In this document: positions 1 through 9,466 of the stretch, piece after piece
Layout: each line of letters starts with the position of its first letter
Position numbering within the stretch: position 1 is the first letter of the stretch
Assembly (NCBI GenBank): GCA_003049465.1
Contig: PYSS01000144.1
Span: 1 to 64,000, forward strand
Direction of reading: 5' to 3'
Source: Magnaporthiopsis rhizophila
Lineage: Eukaryota; Ascomycota; Sordariomycetes; Magnaporthales; Magnaporthaceae
Length of the DNA: 64,000 bases
Position numbers and translations under genes: made by a program
Notes under the pieces: generated by a model
Told to the model about the DNA's origin: nothing
Seen by the model: the letters and a program-made list of their open reading frames with translations, nothing else
Database searches by the model: none

Positions 1-606
1 CCCCCACCCAGGCCGGCAGCCACAGCCAAGCAAGGACCTCCCCAAACCTGGGCTGAAGCCGTCGAAGCCGCCGCCGCCGATCGGGAAATTTCGAATGACG
101 AGCCCAGGGTCCTGTTCCTTTCTTTCCTTTTCTCTTTTCCTCTCCCACACTCCTATCCTCCGCATTGATCTTGCGCAGCACCGCTCTTGTCCTCCTCTCT
201 CTTCTTTCCAAAAAAAAATCTCTTCTTTTGTCAGTCCTGTGACGGGGCGAAAGTTCGGAGTCTGTTTGATTGAGCGAGCCAATCCCGGTCGTAGCTAAGC
301 CAACCAGCGACGGTACCCGCCCACCGGTTTTCGAATCCGATCCAAACGGCTCCCCCTTTTTTGGCTCGGTCCAGTCCTAGGCTCTCGCTGCTGAACGGAC
401 GAAAATAAAACCTCCCGGCAGCAACCCGACACGCAACATCTTTCGAATACCAATCCCCTCCGATCCGCCGCACGGTTCGATTTCCGCGACGACGTTGGCA
501 TCGCCTCGTCTTCGCATCTTCATTCGCTCGCTGTGTGGGTGGAGAGACGTCACTCTCTAGAACACGCACGCCCAGTCTCGCCCTCGTCTTGCGCGCGCGG
601 CCGACA
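1..606. other. 5' flank of the Rho2 gene
   Basis: I see no coding sequence here that I can support. The stretch is pyrimidine-rich from about 115 to 230, as is common for fungal promoters and 5' leaders, and leads into the Rho2 start codon at 607. Open frames on both strands are short and low in complexity. Confidence 0.5.
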
Positions 607-680
607 ATGGCGAACGCAAATAACCAGAATGTTATCCGGAGGTATGGCAACCACCCGTATCAGATGCTCCTCTTTGTCAT

Positions 681-715
<35 letters not shown>

Positions 716-1999
716 GTCCTCGGGCCGCATTGCTCGGGTGGCTGGCTGGCATACCCGGCAAGCCTGTGCTGCTGTGTCCCGTCTCTCTTCGTCCGTCTCC
801 CCAGAATTCTTTCCTGACGAGGCATGCCATTCTTCCTCCCACGCAGGAAACTGGTCATCATCGGCGACGGAGCATGCGGCAAGACGAGTTTACTCAGCGT
901 CTTCACACTCGGGTACTTCCCTACAGTGAGTAACCTTCAACATGATCCCTGCATCCTTCCGTTATCGTCACCGCAAGGTGGGATTGAGAAGCTCCATGAC
1001 TGACTCTTTTTCTTATTGCAGCACTATGTAAGCATACCGCCGCCACCAGACATCCCAATTCGTCTTTTGCACTCAGACGATGCCCATTTCGATCACGAGC
1101 CAGCGCCAAACGAACCCCATTTCTGACCGCCCGTCTACAACCGCTGGAAATTAGATACCTACCGTATTCGAGAACTATGTGACCGACTGTAGGGTGGACG
1201 GAAAATCTGTGCAACTGGCACTATGGGATACCGCAGGCCAGGAGGACTATGAACGGTTACGGCCACTGGCGTACTCCAAGGCCCACGTCATCCTCATAGG
1301 CTTCTCGGTCGACACACCAGATTCTCTGGACAACGTGAAACACAAGGTACGATCTTGATCCCAGCATCTGCTTCCCGAACCCGAATACCCTCTTTGATAC
1401 CACTGGTGGACGTCGGCTCGCCACCTAGCTACCGCTCGGCCGCCCAAGATAAGTCGGTGAAGCGGACATGTTACGTGTAACAAGCCAATTTCCGGACTCC
1501 GCATGCTACTGCACATGGTCGTGCGACCTCGTGAGCGTCCCGAGCCTACAAGGAATTACCACACCACACTGCGCAACGGCTACCCGAGGAGTAACGGCTA
1601 CTATGTGTGGGGCGAGGTCGGGCAAATGAGCGGCAACAACAGAGCTGGCGTCCATCATGGCAAAAATTTGAAGGACTCTGGACTGACGACATTTCCACGG
1701 ATCATTAGTGGATCGAGGAAGCGACGGAGAAGTGCCCAGGGGTGCCCATAATCCTGGTTGGGCTCAAGAAGGACCTGCGGGAGGACCCGGTAGCTATCGA
1801 GGAGATGCGAAAGAAGAGTCTCCGGTTCGTGACGGAGAGCGACGGCGAGTCGGCCGCCCGCGAGGTCGGCGCCCGCAAGTACCTCGAGTGCTCCAGCCTG
1901 TCGGGCGAGGGAGTCGACGACGTATTTGAGGCGGCCACCCGGGCTGCACTCCTCACTTTCGAGAAGGGCGAAGGAGCAGGCTGCTGCGTCATCCTATAG
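607..1999 (+). CDS. rho2: Rho2-type small GTPase
   Basis: This is a Rho-family GTPase that, by family knowledge, controls cell-wall integrity, polarity and alpha-glucan synthesis from the plasma membrane. The model is join(607..641, 847..925, 1022..1027, 1155..1346, 1709..1999), giving 200 aa. Visible motifs are the P-loop GDGACGKT (residues 18-25), switch I with the effector block HYIPTVFENY (39-48), DTAGQEDYERL, and a C-terminal GCCVIL with CaaX box CVIL and a neighbouring Cys that could be palmitoylated. The sequences VIIGDGACGKTSLLSVFTLGYF and WIEEATEKCPGVP fit Rho2 better than Rho1 or Cdc42. The third exon is only 6 nt (His-Tyr) and is needed to restore the invariant effector loop. Intron 1 contains 31 consecutive T, and intron 4 is unusually long at 362 nt. 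All exons keep frame and every intron is GT-AG. Confidence 0.93.
684..714 (+). repeat. 31-nt poly(T) tract in Rho2 intron 1
   Basis: An uninterrupted run of 31 T lies inside the first intron of the Rho2 gene, between the donor at 642 and the acceptor at 845-846. It may act as a polypyrimidine stretch. Its exact length could be affected by sequencing slippage. Confidence 0.9.
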
Positions 2000-3056
2000 C
2001 CGGCCAAATCTCCCTTCTGCCCAGCTTTTCTGCATCTCCTGCCCGATGAACCCATGAGGGACTGAGGATGTGCATGCCAAGCTCTCTCCTGACTCGAGTC
2101 AGGGGTTGTCTGGGGGCGCGCCTGTCGTGGCAGGGCGTTGTCAATGTGTGGAAGAAACAGAACCTGAACCTGGGATGGCAGCTCTCAGTTCAACTCATCG
2201 GACCGACTACGCACCTCCTCACCGCGTCCTTGGCTCAATCGTCTCCTTTAAGAGCGCAGTCTCGCAATGACCTTTTTTTAACGACCCGAACGCAGAACGC
2301 CAATCTGCTCAATCCAATATCGACAGGACCAGCCCGCCGAACATCGCACGCATCTCGATTGAATCCCTTGTTTTTCGTCTTTTTCCCCCACAGTATCTGC
2401 CAAGACGCAAGGTTGGCCTCATTGTTCCTCGGGTGTATAATATGGGGTTGTAGACTTATTTTTCCTGCTTGTCATTTCTGAGTCTCTCATGTTGCCCCTC
2501 TTAGCAGCTCTATGTTGTATAAACCAGGCGGGCAGCGGACGAGGAGGAACGGAAGACGTCACAATAGCGGCTTAATGTCTCTAGCATGTTTCGGGAGGTC
2601 TTGTCTTTTCTTGTTTTGTGGGTGTTTTTCCTTATTATTTCAGCGGCCCTGCAGCAAAAAGCACTTGGCACTCCTTCCCACTGTTGGGAGATATGAGTTT
2701 GACAGGTCAACACCAGGATGGACATTCTGGCCAGACCGCCGCGATTTTCTTGGAAGCGGTTTCGCAACAACAGAAAAAAAAAAAAAAAGAAAAAGGGCAA
2801 AATTGAAGAAGCCATAATCGGCCAGATGTAACGGGAAAAGTGACCGTTTTTGAGAAGGGATGTGTGGATATGAGTTACCATGGGTAAATGCACATGTCAT
2901 TCAAGCACTAGATTGGAAAATACACAACCAGATAAACTTGGTATATGTGCGTTTATCAGATGGAGACGAGCGTGGAGTGTACAGACAGGGAAGCCTCATT
3001 CCAATACCTTGTTTTGTGATGCCCGCCATCCCATTCTCCGACCACCACCCGTCCGT
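2000..3056. other. Intergenic region between convergent genes
   Basis: This stretch holds the 3' flanks of the Rho2 gene (+) and the mL40 gene (-). I see an A-rich tract near 2773-2790 and a T-rich region around 2395-2470 that could belong to the 3' untranslated region. No open frame has recognisable protein character. Confidence 0.5.
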
Positions 3057-3743
3057 TCACCTCTTCCAGTCGTGGTTCCACGGTTGCCTCGCGGGCGTCT
3101 CGGTCTGGGGCCTGGCATACTCGATAGGGATCCCGTTGTGCCCGTACACGCCCTTCTTCTCCATGGCGACGCGGTAAAGATACCCTTCGTCCCTGGCTCC
3201 GGGACCAGCCGTCAGTCGGAGCTCCTCGCACGCGGCGCGCATCGACTGCCACTGGCGCATCAGGACGCGGCCCCGGGCTTCCCGCTGCTGGCGCCGCAGC
3301 AGGTTCCAGGCGCGGTGGATGGTCCAATGCCGCAGGTGCCGGTTGCGGCCCATGCGCAAGGGCGCGGGCACGCGCCGCACCTGCAGCACCACGCGCCGGA
3401 ACGCCGGCAGTTTCGGGTCCTCCTGCGTCGTGCCCTTGTCCCGTCGCGCGGCGCGCGCTTTTTGCGCCGCCGCCAGCTGCTTGGCTGCTTTCCCGGCTTC
3501 GGACTTGCTCTGCTTCTTCTTGGCCGGCTTGGTGCTGCGCAGTGCTGGCGCGGTGTGGAAGGACCGTGCTGCCGCTGTCGGAGGAGGTTGCGGTGTTTGC
3601 GCTGGTCGGCGGGAGAGCGGAAGGAGGGGCAGTGGGAGTGGTTTTCGCGGTAATGGATGCGCCACGAGGGCTGCTGCGGGGAGGGTATGCCGAGCGAGGC
3701 TACGGCGGAGGGCGCCTCGCAGGCTCGATATTGAGGTCGCCAT
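3057..3743 (-). CDS. Probable mitochondrial ribosomal protein mL40 (yeast Mrpl28 type)
   Basis: This single-exon gene encodes 228 aa. The first 65 or so residues are rich in Arg, Ala, Ser and Pro and lack acidic residues, as expected for a mitochondrial targeting peptide. A Lys/Ala-rich segment follows. The C-terminal half has a helical basic block (TIHRAWNLLRRQQREARGR, then RQWQSMRAACEELR), and the protein ends in YARPQTETP and PWNHDWKR. This matches what I remember of fungal large-subunit proteins of the mL40/MRPL28 family, which range from about 150 to 230 aa. The role would be structural, in the mitochondrial large ribosomal subunit. The start at 3743 is the first ATG and gives the best targeting peptide. 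The family call rests on remembered similarity only. The main alternative is another mitochondrial ribosomal protein. Confidence 0.68.
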   Translation of the reverse strand: MATSISSLRGALRRSLARHTLPAAALVAHPLPRKPLPLPLLPLSRRPAQTPQPPPTAAARSFHTAPALRSTKPAKKKQSKSEAGKAAKQLAAAQKARAARRDKGTTQEDPKLPAFRRVVLQVRRVPAPLRMGRNRHLRHWTIHRAWNLLRRQQREARGRVLMRQWQSMRAACEELRLTAGPGARDEGYLYRVAMEKKGVYGHNGIPIEYARPQTETPARQPWNHDWKR

Positions 3744-5037
3744 TTTCGTGGCGGGATGGGTGGTGGGAGGTGACGTCGGTGGAGCGGTAGATGTTGGTCG
3801 TCGGCCGGTTCGATTTTTTTTTTTTTTTCGGTCGCCGCCGTCGAACAGTGGTCGGCAGCGATGAGTACCCTCGTGGGCTGACGTCCTTGTCTTCGGCCAA
3901 TTGGCCTGCGCCAGTTAAAATACAGCTTCAGGCTCGCCTTTGCGCGTCCTCCCCGGCCGATAGATCCTCAATGGGCAGCTCCGTCCTCCCGTCATTGAGG
4001 TCGAAAAATTGGCCCGCCATCGCACGTGATCACATGATAGGAGGGGTCAATGTCGACAGGGGCGACCCTGTCATTGCATCCATGAGCCTCATGACAGGGG
4101 TGGGCGGATCTGCCGTCTTCCCGTCTCCGTCCGCCTGGGGAAATCCTCTTGTTTCGATCTCCAGTCAATCCGGGCATCTGCCCATCAAACATGCTGTAAT
4201 TTGACAGCCTCGCCGCTCGCAATGGACATGACATGTTGCTTTAGCCTCTCCTGGGTGGTCATCCGCGCCAAGCAAAACCTTCCTGGCTTTCCTTGGTCGT
4301 CTAGATGCCTCCAGCCTGTCGCCGCGGCGTTTCGCGGGGCATCTGACCTGGTCTTAATTGGGCACGCATCCATGTCCACAGCTTTCTCGATGCATGTTTT
4401 ACTTTGCATCGCGAAGCTAGCCTATTCTCGCATTGATCTCACCCAACCCATCCCCTTGTGCTGTTCTGTCTAGTCTGACTAGCCTAGATGTTCTTCGTTT
4501 TCACCCCTCACATCCTAGACTGCCGCCTGTACGCCTGAATGGGAGACTTGAGAACGAGAAAGAGGAAAAAAACCTCCTGTCCTCCCGCTCACCGCCGTCG
4601 CCTGACGCAGGAGCCAGGACGGCCAGAATGAGGTAACAATAGGCCGATGGCTTGCTCCGCTGCCAGACCATTCGATTAGCCTTTATCTCCGCCGTGGACT
4701 GCGTCTGTGCAACACCTGGCGGCGGTAGTCTACGCATCATCCATGACGCCGCGCCTCAGTCTATTCCCCGAACAGACAAGAGGCGTATCACCAGTCTACT
4801 GTCGGTAGTGAGGGGGGAGTCGGTGTAGTTTTTCGGCCTGTCTATTTGGCTCGTGACAACAACGTTGTCCATCTTCCGCTCTGTGTATAAAAAGGAGCAC
4901 GTCAGATCCCCTAGCTATCACTATCGCTAGGTAGCCTCTCGTATCGTATCACGGGTGTTATCTTGACATGCTACGTCACATGCTTTTGTTTACTCGATCC
5001 TGGTAACCCAAAGACGCGCATACGCTATTTCGAAACC
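3744..5037. other. Divergent intergenic region
   Basis: This region separates the divergent mL40 (-) and 5.0-kb (+) genes and should hold both promoters. A T-tract occurs near 3816-3828. No supported coding sequence was found. A TATA-like element is listed separately. Confidence 0.5.
4885..4893 (+). promoter_or_regulatory. TATA-like box upstream of the 5.0-kb gene
   Basis: The sequence TATAAAAAG lies about 145 nt before the ATG at 5038 and matches the TATA consensus. A transcript starting 30-60 nt downstream would have a leader of about 90-120 nt. Functional assignment is inference from position and sequence alone. Confidence 0.4.
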
Positions 5038-5592
5038 ATGTCTGGACCTGCCTCGCCAGCTGACGCCTCGGCGCCACCGACGCCCCGGGATCCGGGCGTC
5101 AGTGCCTCGACATCTATGACAGGGTCGGATCCGAGAGTTGCCATGGATACCACTGGAACGACAGGTCCGACAGCACGCACCACCACCGCCACCGCCACCG
5201 GCGCCGGGACCCCGCCTCCCGCACGCCGTAGAAGCAGCGCATCCACGGCCGGCTCGGGCCCGGACGCCGACATGGACGGCTCCACGGTCATGGATCCGCA
5301 CGAAACGCTCCCCGACCCGGACGGCGACGGCGTGGACAACCAACACAAGCGCCAGGCCGTCAAGAATGGAAAAGCCGTGTGGACGCGCTACTGTGATGTC
5401 CAGCCTCTGACACGCCCCGCTGCAGCCGCGGCTGCCCCCGCGCCCGACGAACCGTCCGCGGGCGATGGTGGCGGCGACTACTACGACGTCGAGCCCGACG
5501 AAAAGGCGAGGCGCGACTGGGAGGTGGCGCAGGAGCGCGAGATGGAGCGCTGGGCGCTCGGCAGCATGATTGACCGCGGCTGGGAGGACTGA
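5038..5592 (+). CDS. Hypothetical low-complexity protein
   Basis: The single exon encodes 184 aa that I do not recognise. The N-terminal half is rich in Pro, Thr, Ser and Ala with a Thr/Ala tract, and looks disordered. The C-terminal half is more constrained: KNGKAVWTRYCDVQPL, then an Ala/Pro linker, then DYYDVEPDEKARRDWEVAQ and a charged helix ending ALGSMIDRGWED. The constrained end and the codon pattern support a real gene. I chose the ATG at 5038 because the open frame upstream has no protein character and the TATA-like box at 4885 suits this start. No signal peptide or membrane segment is visible. Function is unknown. Confidence 0.62.
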   Translation: MSGPASPADASAPPTPRDPGVSASTSMTGSDPRVAMDTTGTTGPTARTTTATATGAGTPPPARRRSSASTAGSGPDADMDGSTVMDPHETLPDPDGDGVDNQHKRQAVKNGKAVWTRYCDVQPLTRPAAAAAAPAPDEPSAGDGGGDYYDVEPDEKARRDWEVAQEREMERWALGSMIDRGWED

Positions 5593-6438
5593 GGGGGAGC
5601 ACCAGGGACCTTGATTTGCCACTACCTATGGCTGGCTGGGCGCATGCGGCGCTAGAAGTGATCTTTTTTGTGCTACCAGTTATCCTGATACCCAGCCGCG
5701 TCTTCAATATGTTTTTTTCTTGTTTGTGACATTGTAAGTATCTTTGGGATTTGGTTTGAGGAGCAAAGGAAGAGGGGGTTGTTCGTCCATTCATTCTATG
5801 TTGAGGATGGGTAGTGGGGAAAATTACATGAGACGGAATGGGCGCTTGGAAACCTTTGGGTTGGACACACCTTTGAGAGGCATCGGCTTTTGAGATGTAG
5901 TGCTGCAGAAAAAGCGAGTGGTTTTTGCATCAACGAAAGCCACAAAGCTCAAACATCATTGACTGCTTTGTACATCGTTTCGTTATCACCACCTCACCCT
6001 TGCTTGACGCCTGACGCCTGAGGTCTCATAGCGCAGGGACATGAAGACGCCGATATGGCGTGAGAGCAGACACTGGCAGAAACCGAATAAACGCTGCGAG
6101 CATGTAGCAGTAGCTCGGCTGTTGGCCGTTCCAAAGTCCGAAATTTGTTCTTCGTTTTTTTTCTGTTTAAATTATCCGTGAACCGCTCTCCCTTTTGAAA
6201 TGAGTTCCCGGTAAGATGGTAGAAAACGCTTTTGATCCCAATAACGTAGATATTATGAGCATGCAACGACTTTTGTTTTTTCTCCAACCATGCGTCCTCT
6301 TGGTTTTGGCCTATTATGCTCTCAAAAGAGGTATGCTGCGTATAAAGATGGGCAGATAGCTGTGCTTGCGTGTGTGGTATAAACGGCTTCAAACTGCCGA
6401 TTGGGTATCGATGAGAAGTATGAGGGGTGGTCGGGTTG
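5593..6438. other. Intergenic region between convergent genes
   Basis: This holds the 3' flanks of the 5.0-kb gene (+) and ILV2 (-). It is more AT-rich than the flanking genes, as expected for 3' untranslated sequence. I see no supported gene. Confidence 0.5.
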
Positions 6439-8932
6439 TTAACCATGGAGGCCGTTAGTCCTGGCGCGCATCAACTCTCTCCTTTGCTTTTCCTTGTCTG
6501 TGGTTTAAACAATAATTAGCGTTGCCGAACCAAGAGATTAACAGATACCTAGAGTAAGCCACCGGGATAGACGTACCGGCATCGAACGTGATGAACTCGT
6601 GCAGTCCGTGACCAGTCGGTACCATGGGAAGCACCGGCACCTTTTTATCGGTGATGACCTCAAGTAGGGCCGGGCCGTCACTCTCGATGAGCCACTTCAG
6701 CGCGTCCACAACCTCATCCGGCTTCGAGACGCGCCTGTGCTGTACATCCATGGCCTCGGCGAGCTTCATGAAGTCAGGATTCCGCTGGTGGGTGTGTGAG
6801 TAGCGGTCCTCGTAAAACAAGTTCTGCCACTGCGTCACCATGCCCTGCTCTTCGTTGTTGAGCACGATGACCTTGACGCCGATGTTGAACTGCGCGGCCG
6901 TCGAGAGCTCAGTCAGGGTCATGTTGAAGGAGGCGTCGCCGTCAATGTCAATGACAAGAGCATCAGGCTTCGCCACCTTGGCGCCGATAGCCGCTGGCAG
7001 GCCGTAGCCCATGGTACCCAGGCCTCCTGAGCTGATCATAGTCCGAGGGTGGCGCCACCTGAAGTGCTGCGCTGCCCACATCTGGTGCTGGCCGACGCCA
7101 GTTGTGATGATGGTCTTGTCCTTGCGGTCGGCAGTCAGGTTGCTGAGCTCCTCAATCAAAGTCTGGGGCTTGATCAGTCCGGAGCGCTCCGCCTTTTCGT
7201 AGTTGGAGAAGGGCCACTTCTGCTTCCAGCTCTTGATTTGGTCAAACCACTCTTTGCGGTCTGCCATCGACTTTGCCTGAACCCTGGGTAGGAGTTGCTT
7301 GAGGCTGTCTCCCACATCGCCCTCGATGGCAACAGTGGCCTCGATGACCTTATTAATGTTCTTGGGCAATATTTCAAAGTGCACGATTCCGCCACGGTCC
7401 TCCTTAGCGGCGGCCCTGGCGGCAGGGGCAAACTTGGGAATGCTGAGGGTGACACGGTCATCGAAGCGACCACCGAGGGCAATGATGAGGTCTGCCTCCT
7501 GCATGGCCATGTTGGCGTAGGCCGAGCCGTGCATACCCAGCATGTGTAGCGACTTCTCGTCCAGTTCGTCGAAGGCTCCCAGGCCGTGCAGAGTGGTGGT
7601 CACGGGGATGGAGGCCTTATCAGCCAGTTCCTTGAGATGCTTTACGCCATCCTTGGAGCAGATGATACCGTGCCCAGCGTAGATGAGGGGCTTCTTGGCA
7701 ACGCTGAGCAGCCCGGCAACACGGTTGAGTTCTGACGCGAGCATCCCCTTCGTCACGTCCTGACGGACGCGACCGATCAAGGTTTGCCAGGGCCGCCGAA
7801 CTGGTTCAATAGGGATGCCCTTCCTTAGGATGCCGGCAGTGATGTCCTTGGGAAGATCAACAAGGACAGGGCCGGGGCGGCCGCTGGTGGCAACCTCAAA
7901 AGCCTCGTTTATCCTGCGAGGGATCTCAGCCACGCTCTTGATCATGACATTCCACTTGGTGCAGGATCGGGAGATTCCGATGACATCAGCCTCCTGAAAG
8001 GCGTCACTGCCGATGGCGCTGGTGACAACCTGACCGGTGAAGACAACCATGGGGACACCGTCGGCCAGGGCGTCGGCCATGGGCGTGACGACATTGGTGG
8101 CGCCGGGTCCCGAGGTGACGAGCACGACACCGGGCTTTCCCGACGCGCGGGCGTAACCCTCGGCCATGTGGCCAGCGCCCTGCTCATGTTTGGGAAGGAC
8201 GAAGCCGATGTGCGGGGAGTTGTAGATTGCGTCGTACACGGGTAGGATGGCGCCGCCGGGATAACCGACTGTGACTCACATGTTAGCAGGCGGCCTATAT
8301 GTGCTCATGTTGCGTCGCGTGCCGGATGTTGGGGGATCAAGACTTACAGATGTGCTTGACGTTGTGCTTCAGCATCATCTCGTGGAAGATCTCGCCGCCG
8401 GTTTTGCCAACAAATCTTGATTGAGTAGGCGCATTGTCAGTACACCGACCCGTGTAACAGTAAGGGTCTAGCTTGGCGGCGGCGGGTTGCGGCGGGCTGG
8501 TTGCTCAGAAATTATCGAGGCGGAAACGTACGTCTCGTCCAGCTCGCCCTCTTGAGGGTCCACCAGCGGTTGGACATGGTCGTTTGCCCTGGGTTCGGCA
8601 TTAAAGCTGGGGCTAGGCTTCGCGCGAGGGCTCCTTGGTGCAATTGAGATGTTAGAATCGCTCGTCCCAAGGCCGCGAGGGAGTTGGCGACCGCGGCGCA
8701 AGGAACACTCGGAGGTGGGGGCGAGCGAGGGGCGCCGCCAGGGGTCGACTTACACGGCTGCCTCCGCAGCGGCGGCCGATGTTGACTTATTCCTGATGCC
8801 AGCGGCCCTACTGACAGCCGCGACGGTCTTGAACGAGCTGGGAGTGTTGGTGAGGGCGCGAGGGCGACATGATGGCGATTGAGTCACCGCCCTCAGCGCC
8901 TTGCAAGTCTGGCCACCGGCGGAACGGAGCAT
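6439..8932 (-). CDS. ILV2: Acetolactate synthase catalytic subunit (acetohydroxyacid synthase)
   Basis: This mitochondrial ThDP- and FAD-dependent enzyme condenses pyruvate with pyruvate or 2-oxobutyrate, the first common step of valine, leucine and isoleucine synthesis. The model is complement(join(6439..6497, 6577..8268, 8348..8415, 8532..8633, 8754..8932)), giving 699 aa, close to other fungal enzymes. The first 60 or so residues look like a mitochondrial presequence. GGEIFHEMM and FGYPGGAILPVYDAI open the PYR domain, and the catalytic Glu is about residue 145 (PKHEQ). The ThDP motif runs from GDASFN (about 560) to NN (587-588), followed by GMVTQWQ with the conserved Trp597. The last exon restores the family ending ELMRARTNGLHG. 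Two introns use AAG acceptors. Val198 stands where yeast Ilv2 has Pro192. All exons join in frame, and the introns run 79-120 nt. Confidence 0.96.
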
Positions 8933-9466
8933 GGCTGGAGGAGGCGGCCCGGAGGGATTGGGAAAGTGAGAACCTTGGGCAGCCAAAAGGGAAAAACAGA
9001 AACCAGAAAGACAACTAGAAGAACTGAAGAGGACGGAACAAGAAAGTGAGCAGGCAGTCACCGTAGTTCACGAGACTTGGGTCCGATCGACGACTCCTCG
9101 TGTGGTGACTCCGACAAGACCTAGGTGGGTGGCAACTGGCGAGACAGGAAAATCTGGGGATCGTCGTGCGGAGACGATCGAAAATTTGGTAGCCCAAAAC
9201 GGCAAATGTGGGGTAAAATTTCTGTGCACGGAGCACTTGCTGCGCCGAACACACCTAGTGATTGCGATATCGGAGCGCAAAGACAAAACGGCAGCAAATT
9301 GATTGGACAATGTTGTGCGGGAGGTGGGCGGAGAGTGGCGGCCAGCCAGCTAAAAGAAAGTATAAAAAAATGAATAAACAAAATGCAAGTCTAACACCAG
9401 CCCGCCCTAAATACATACAGCCAGGAGAAAGTGCCCACAACCGTCTAACAAATGGTTCCCCTACCT
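8933..9466. other. ILV2 upstream region
   Basis: This is the promoter side of ILV2, then the 3' flank of the decayed ankyrin gene. No coding sequence is supported. A TGACTC element at 9106-9111 is listed separately. Confidence 0.45.
9106..9111 (+). promoter_or_regulatory. TGACTC element, possible CPC1/Gcn4 site for ILV2
   Basis: TGACTC, six of the seven bases of the Gcn4/CPC1 consensus TGACTCA, lies about 175 nt upstream of the ILV2 start. Cross-pathway control of branched-chain amino acid genes by CPC1/Gcn4 is established in fungi. A full consensus on the opposite strand (TGAGTCA, about 8880-8886) falls inside the first coding exon. A six-base match can occur by chance. Confidence 0.3.
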
